Below, piece after piece: positions 60,250-64,000 of a stretch of DNA of 64,000 bases. The notes beneath the pieces are model-generated. The model worked only from the letters and a program-made list of their open reading frames with translations, did no database searches and had not been told where the DNA came from. This DNA is from DATARH01 sp036489765 (GTDB lineage Bacteria; Pseudomonadota; Alphaproteobacteria; ATCC43930; CGMCC-115725). The DNA is taken from contig DASXFE010000010.1 of the NCBI GenBank assembly GCA_036489765.1, positions 12,639 to 76,638 of the forward strand, written 5' to 3'. Position 1 is the first letter of the stretch; the number at the start of each line of letters is the position of its first letter. Both the position numbers and the translations under genes were made by a program.

Positions 60250-60342
60250 GGACCGCGGGCGTCTCGCCCGCATCTACCCAAAAAGAGCGGGGAGTCTCGC
60301 CCGCATCTACCCAAAAAGAGCGCGCGAGATACTCGCGGTCCA
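60250..60342. repeat. Tandem 28-nt repeat inside an inverted-repeat frame
   Basis: GTCTCGCCCGCATCTACCCA plus AAAAGAGC occurs exactly twice (60261-60288 and 60294-60321), 33 nt apart. The block is flanked by GGACCGCG (60250-60257) and CGCGGTCC (60335-60342), a perfect 8-bp inverted repeat. It lies between the DHA2 exporter start and the stop of the epimerase gene. Confidence 0.8.
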
Positions 60343-60345
60343 CCA

Positions 60346-62385
60346 CTAACGCGCGACCCGAGTTTGTGTCGCCAGCGCTTCGTCGCGCCGGTATTCGGGG
60401 ACCAGCCGTTGCAGCATGGCGAGCGCGCGGACCGCGTCGCCGGCGCGGATCTCCTTTTCGAGTTCGTCGATCGAGCGGGCGAGGACGGCGTAGTCGGCGG
60501 TGCGGGGGGCGGCGAGGCGCAGCGCCGGGTTGCTCGTCGGTACCGGCGCTTCGGCGTCGTGGAACAATTCCTCGTGCAGTTTTTCGCCGGGGCGAAGGCC
60601 GGTGAAGGTGATCCGGATGTCATGGTCGGGCCGGAGCCCGGCGAGGCGGATCATCTGGCGGGCGAGATCGACGATCTTGACCGGCGTGCCCATGTCCAAC
60701 ACGACGATTTTGCCGCGCGCCTCGCCCATTTCGGCGGCCGAGGCCTCGAGCACCAGCTCTACCGCCTCACGCACGGTCATGAAAAACCGGCTGACCTCGG
60801 GGTCGGTCACCGTCAACGGGCCGCCGGTGGCGAGCTGGCGCGTAAAGAGGGGCACCACCGATCCGGTGGAGCCGAGCACGTTGCCGAACCGCACGGTAAC
60901 GAAGCGGGTGCCGTTGCCGCGCCGGCGCGCCTCGTCGAGGTCGAGTGCCTGGCAACAGCTTTCGGCGAGCCGCTTGGCCGCGCCCATGACGCTCGTCGGG
61001 TTCACCGCCTTATCGGTCGAGATCATGACGACGAGCGGCACGCCGTGGACGCGCGCGGCCTCGGCGACGTTGCGGGTGCCGACGACGTTGGTGAGGAGCC
61101 CTTCGAGCGGGTTCGCCTCGACCATCGGCACGTGCTTGAGGGCGGCGGCGTGGAAGACGATCTGCGGCGCCTCGGCGGCAATCGCGGCGTCGAGCCGGGC
61201 GCGTTCGCGCACGTCGCCGAGCATCGGGCGGATCGCGAGGAGAGGCCAACGCTCGCGCAATTCGCCGTCGATCGCGTAGAGCCCGAACTCGCCATTGTCG
61301 AGGAGGGTGAGCGCGGCCGGCTTGAGGGCGGCGATCTGGCGCGAGAGCTCGGAGCCGATCGTTCCGCCGGCGCCGGTGACGAGGATGCGCCGCCCCTCGA
61401 CCAGCCTCGCCATCGCTGCGCGGTCGAGCACCGCCTGCGGCCGGCCGAGCAGGTCTTCGAGCGCGATCGGCTCGATCGGGCCCGTGCCGCCGAGCCCGTC
61501 GGCGCTGAGGTTTTGGCGCAATTCGGTCGGGTGCGGCAGACGGGCCAGCGGGATCGCCAGCGCGCCTGCGCGGTCGAGCAGCCGGCCGATCTCGGCGGCG
61601 TCGATCCCGTGTCCGGCGAGGACGAGCCGCTGCGGTCGTTGGCCGCGGCGGTCGAGCCCCTCGACGACGGCCTCCAGCCGGTCGAGGGTGCCCAGGACCG
61701 GGACGCCATAGATCTCGCGCCCGACCCGCGATTGCGTATCGCCGATGACACCGACCACCCGATAGACCGCGTTGGGGTCGCGCGTCGTCTCGCGGATGAA
61801 CGTGTCGGCCCCGTCGCGCACGCTGATCAGCAGCACGGGTACCGCGCGCGTGCGTCCGTGTTCGAGGAGGTGGTCGAGGCCGCGGTCCTTGAACAGGCGA
61901 TAGGCGATCCGCGGCCCGGCCAGCAACGCGATCAGCACCAGCCAGTCGATCGGCAGCGTCGAGCGCGGCAGCTTCTCCAGCCGCAGCACCACGAACATGA
62001 CCGGCAGGTAGATCACCACGGTCAGCGTCACCGCGCGGATGATGTTGAACATGTCGGGCAGCGAAGCGTAGCGCCAGATGCCGCGATAGAGCCCGGTCGC
62101 GAGGAACACGATCGCCGCGATCCCGACAAAGCCGAGCCCATAGATCAGCATCAGCCGCGGCTCGTACGCGAAAACGCCGTCGCCGACGCGCAGATAGAGC
62201 GCCAGGCAGAACGCCACTGCCGTCATCGCGACGTCATGCGCGAAGGTCAGCAAGGCGCGTCGGGAGTTGGGAACAAGCGACACGCGGCGATGCGGGAAAG
62301 TTGCTGTGAGGCGCTGTCTAATACCAGGATTCGCCGGAGACCGGAAATACGGCGGCGCGACGCGGGATTTTCCGACCGTCGCCAT
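60346..62385 (-). CDS. CapD/WbpM-type membrane nucleotide-sugar 4,6-dehydratase/epimerase
   Basis: 679 residues. After a basic N-terminus there are four membrane helices (about 45-170), then a degenerate Rossmann domain. The catalytic SDR domain has RRILVTGAGGTIGSELSRQI (NAD site), LDNGEFGLYAIDGEL, FHAAALKHVPMVEANPLEG and ISTDKAVNPTSVMGAAKRLAE, the S/T-M-K triad of inverting FlaA1/WbpM dehydratases with Met in place of Tyr. It ends with FTGLRPGEKLHEELF. The enzyme makes 4-keto-6-deoxy sugars, usually from UDP-GlcNAc, for surface polysaccharide. No glycosyltransferases are nearby. A GTG at residue 35 is an alternative start. Confidence 0.93.
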   Translation of the reverse strand: MATVGKSRVAPPYFRSPANPGIRQRLTATFPHRRVSLVPNSRRALLTFAHDVAMTAVAFCLALYLRVGDGVFAYEPRLMLIYGLGFVGIAAIVFLATGLYRGIWRYASLPDMFNIIRAVTLTVVIYLPVMFVVLRLEKLPRSTLPIDWLVLIALLAGPRIAYRLFKDRGLDHLLEHGRTRAVPVLLISVRDGADTFIRETTRDPNAVYRVVGVIGDTQSRVGREIYGVPVLGTLDRLEAVVEGLDRRGQRPQRLVLAGHGIDAAEIGRLLDRAGALAIPLARLPHPTELRQNLSADGLGGTGPIEPIALEDLLGRPQAVLDRAAMARLVEGRRILVTGAGGTIGSELSRQIAALKPAALTLLDNGEFGLYAIDGELRERWPLLAIRPMLGDVRERARLDAAIAAEAPQIVFHAAALKHVPMVEANPLEGLLTNVVGTRNVAEAARVHGVPLVVMISTDKAVNPTSVMGAAKRLAESCCQALDLDEARRRGNGTRFVTVRFGNVLGSTGSVVPLFTRQLATGGPLTVTDPEVSRFFMTVREAVELVLEASAAEMGEARGKIVVLDMGTPVKIVDLARQMIRLAGLRPDHDIRITFTGLRPGEKLHEELFHDAEAPVPTSNPALRLAAPRTADYAVLARSIDELEKEIRAGDAVRALAMLQRLVPEYRRDEALATQTRVAR

Positions 62386-62428
62386 GCGGGTATTCTGTAT
62401 GGGGGCTTACGTCTTTTTGATTGCCGCA

Positions 62429-63607
62429 ATGACCCGCAGGGACCTTTACCGGCTGCTCTACCCCAGAACGCGTGAGGCGAGCGCCCATGCGTTCCGGATC
62501 GCCCACCACGCGGTCGCCGCCGGCGGGATCGCCGTGACCGTGGCGACGACGGTGACCGCAATCCGGCAGGATTACGAGGTTCTGCTCGACTCGGTGTTCC
62601 TGGCGATCGCGGCGTTTTTCGCCATCGAGTTCGTGCTGCGGGTGATCTCCGCGCCGGAGGCGCCGGGCGGCGAGCACCGCGGACCGACGCCGGCGCGGCT
62701 TGCGTACCTGTTCTCCTTCATGGGCGTGGTCGATTTCCTCGGGGCGATACCGGGGCTGGTCGATCTCGTCGGGACGCATGAGGCGCGGCTGTTCGCCTTT
62801 ATCTGGATCTTCAAATACATCCGCTATTCGCCCGGCCTTGCGATCCTCGGGCGCGTGTTCCGCAACGCGCGGCACACGATGCTTTCGGTGCTCCTGGGGT
62901 TCGTGATCGTGCTGCTCGCCGCCGCGAGCCTCGAATATCTGTTGGAGCGCAACAGCGATCCCGCCGGGTTCGGGTCGATCCCGAAGACGCTGTGGTGGGC
63001 GATCGTGACCCTCACGACGACCGGGTATGGCGACGTCGTGCCGCAGACCCTGCCGGGCCGCATGCTGGCCGGGGTGGTGATGATGAGCGGCATCCTCGTC
63101 TTTGCGCTGTGGGCCGGCATCCTCGCCAGCAACTATGCCGACGAGACGCGGCGCAGCGAATTCCTGCGCACCTGGGATCTCGTGGCCAAGGTGCCGTTCT
63201 TTCATTCGCTCGGCGCCGGCGTCATCGCCGAGGTCGCGCGGACGCTGCGGCCGCGGGAATATCCGGCCGGGTCGGTCATTGTCCGCCGCGGGGAGGTCGG
63301 CGACTGCATGTATTTCGTCGTCGACGGCGAGGTCGAGATCGAGGTTCGGCCGAGCTCGGTCTTTCTCGGTTCCGGCACGTTCTTTGGCGAGGCGGCGCTG
63401 CTGACGGGCGACCCGCGCAACGCCAGCGTCTACGCCGCCCGCACCTGCACCCTGCTGTCGCTCGACATCGTCGATTTCCGCGAGCTTATCGCCCGTCACC
63501 ACGAGCTCGCCCGGGTCATCAACGAGGAGGCCGAGCGCCGCTTCGCCAGCAATGCCGCCGGGTCGCCGCGCCCCCCGGTGCTGGCAGAGCCGGAGGACGG
63601 GCCCTAG
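62429..63607 (+). CDS. Cyclic-nucleotide-gated K+ channel (MlotiK1-like)
   Basis: About 392 residues from ATG 62429; longer in-frame starts overlap the start of the divergent epimerase gene. Six membrane helices are predicted, with the pore helix and selectivity filter WWAIVTLTTTGYGDVVPQT (TTGYGD, K+-selective) and then GVVMMSGILVFALWAGILAS as the inner helix, close to MlotiK1 of Mesorhizobium loti. The S4 segment (IFKYIRYSPGLAILGRVFRN) has few arginines, as in that voltage-insensitive channel. The C-terminal cyclic nucleotide-binding domain has VIVRRGEVGDCMYFVVDGEV, FFGEAALLTGDPRNASVYAA (phosphate-binding cassette with Glu and Arg) and a final helix. It should open on cAMP binding. Confidence 0.92.
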   Translation: MTRRDLYRLLYPRTREASAHAFRIAHHAVAAGGIAVTVATTVTAIRQDYEVLLDSVFLAIAAFFAIEFVLRVISAPEAPGGEHRGPTPARLAYLFSFMGVVDFLGAIPGLVDLVGTHEARLFAFIWIFKYIRYSPGLAILGRVFRNARHTMLSVLLGFVIVLLAAASLEYLLERNSDPAGFGSIPKTLWWAIVTLTTTGYGDVVPQTLPGRMLAGVVMMSGILVFALWAGILASNYADETRRSEFLRTWDLVAKVPFFHSLGAGVIAEVARTLRPREYPAGSVIVRRGEVGDCMYFVVDGEVEIEVRPSSVFLGSGTFFGEAALLTGDPRNASVYAARTCTLLSLDIVDFRELIARHHELARVINEEAERRFASNAAGSPRPPVLAEPEDGP

Positions 63608-63686
63608 CGCCGCCTCAACGACCGCGGTCCATGACAGGCTCCCGGCCGGCTGCTAGAAATCGACCTAACAGCACGGGAGCACCGCG

Positions 63687-64000
63687 ATGCCGCAAAAAAC
63701 CCAAGTGATCGCCCTCGAAGAGCATTATCTCGACCCCGAGGTCGCCGCCCAGTTCCGGGGAATGAACGCGGTGCCGGCGCGCGACGCTGCCGGGATCCGC
63801 TTGCTGCACCAGCGGCTCTACGACGTGGCCGAACTGCGCATCAGGGAGATGGACGAGGCCGGGATCGACGTCCAGGTCTTGTCGCATGCTGCGCCGTCAT
63901 TGCAGATGGTCGACGCCGAGACCGCGCCGGGGCTCGCCCGCGCCGCGAACGACCGGCTGCATCAGACCGTCCAGGCCCATCCCGACCGCTTTGCCGCCTT
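63687..64000 (+). CDS. Amidohydrolase-2 family protein, ACMSD/gamma-resorcylate decarboxylase-like (3' truncated by window)
   Basis: The first ~104 residues are present. VIALEEHYLDPEVAAQF carries the E-x-H type beta-1 metal motif seen in gamma-resorcylate and ACMSD-type decarboxylases. IREMDEAGIDVQVLSHAAPS and ARAANDRLHQTVQAHPDRFA match the next helices of the family. The start ATG is preceded by CACGGGAGCACCGCG. The rest of the gene, with the remaining metal ligands, is beyond the window. A decarboxylase or hydrolase of an aromatic acid is plausible. Confidence 0.88.
   Translation, partial: MPQKTQVIALEEHYLDPEVAAQFRGMNAVPARDAAGIRLLHQRLYDVAELRIREMDEAGIDVQVLSHAAPSLQMVDAETAPGLARAANDRLHQTVQAHPDRFAA

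Noticed and set aside
60261..60321. Possible CRISPR-like array
   Set aside because: Only two copies with a 5-nt spacer and no cas genes; it is a simple tandem repeat.

Overview
The window is high-GC, gene-dense DNA typical of a soil or freshwater alphaproteobacterium (Rhodospirillales or Hyphomicrobiales type). That placement is an inference. It rests on codon usage, on palindromic intergenic repeats whose readthrough gives peptides such as VPAFAGMT, and on the mix of genes: HyuA/HyuB hydantoinase family, CaiB/BaiF CoA transferase, MmgE/PrpD, several amidohydrolases, many MFS transporters, and a LigC-type DNA ligase with its exonuclease. No rRNA, tRNA, CRISPR array, integrase or transposase was seen.

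Layout. (1) 1-4669, plus strand: end of a type I secretion ABC ATPase, its HlyD-type adaptor and a large Sel1-repeat protein, overlapping like an operon. (2) 4708-13362, minus strand: a 2418-residue highly reducing type I polyketide synthase followed 6 nt later by an alpha-oxoamine synthase; this is the best candidate for an undescribed system. (3) 13363-18445: a response-regulator remnant, a secreted His/Trp/Gly-rich protein, and a minus-strand run of dimeric-barrel protein, Lon-family protease and UspA protein. (4) 18477-24071: cyclase-family hydrolase, amidohydrolase, a 69-residue small protein, a lone xanthine-dehydrogenase-type large subunit and an FkbM methyltransferase. (5) 24081-34894, minus strand: a catabolic block with HyuB, HyuA, amidohydrolase, enolase-superfamily enzyme, acyl-CoA synthetase, two small envelope proteins and a CoA transferase. 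(6) 35010-40685: cupin, S51 peptidase, VOC protein, a PrsW protease with an FHA-like tail, a Bcr-type MFS exporter and fumarylacetoacetase. (7) 40965-44595: sensor kinase, double-receiver protein and receiver-kinase hybrid, a probable phosphorelay. (8) 44534-53112: S58 peptidase, amidohydrolase with ACS-family MFS transporter, flavoprotein, amidohydrolase fragment, MmgE/PrpD protein and a large MscS channel. (9) 53202-60238: MFS transporter, ligase-associated exonuclease, inverted MFS transporter, ATP-dependent DNA ligase and a DHA2 exporter. (10) 60346-64000: CapD/WbpM-type nucleotide-sugar enzyme, a MlotiK1-like cyclic-nucleotide-gated K+ channel, and the 5' end of another amidohydrolase.

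The catabolic genes look like peripheral pathways that take amides, lactams or cyclic imides and acyl-CoA intermediates to central metabolism; the substrates cannot be read from the sequence. Several families of short palindromic repeats are scattered through the window. One family, bounded by CCCTCACCC/GGGTGAGGG, lies in frame inside the DNA ligase gene and also forms the 5' end of a small envelope-protein gene. These elements are the second notable theme.
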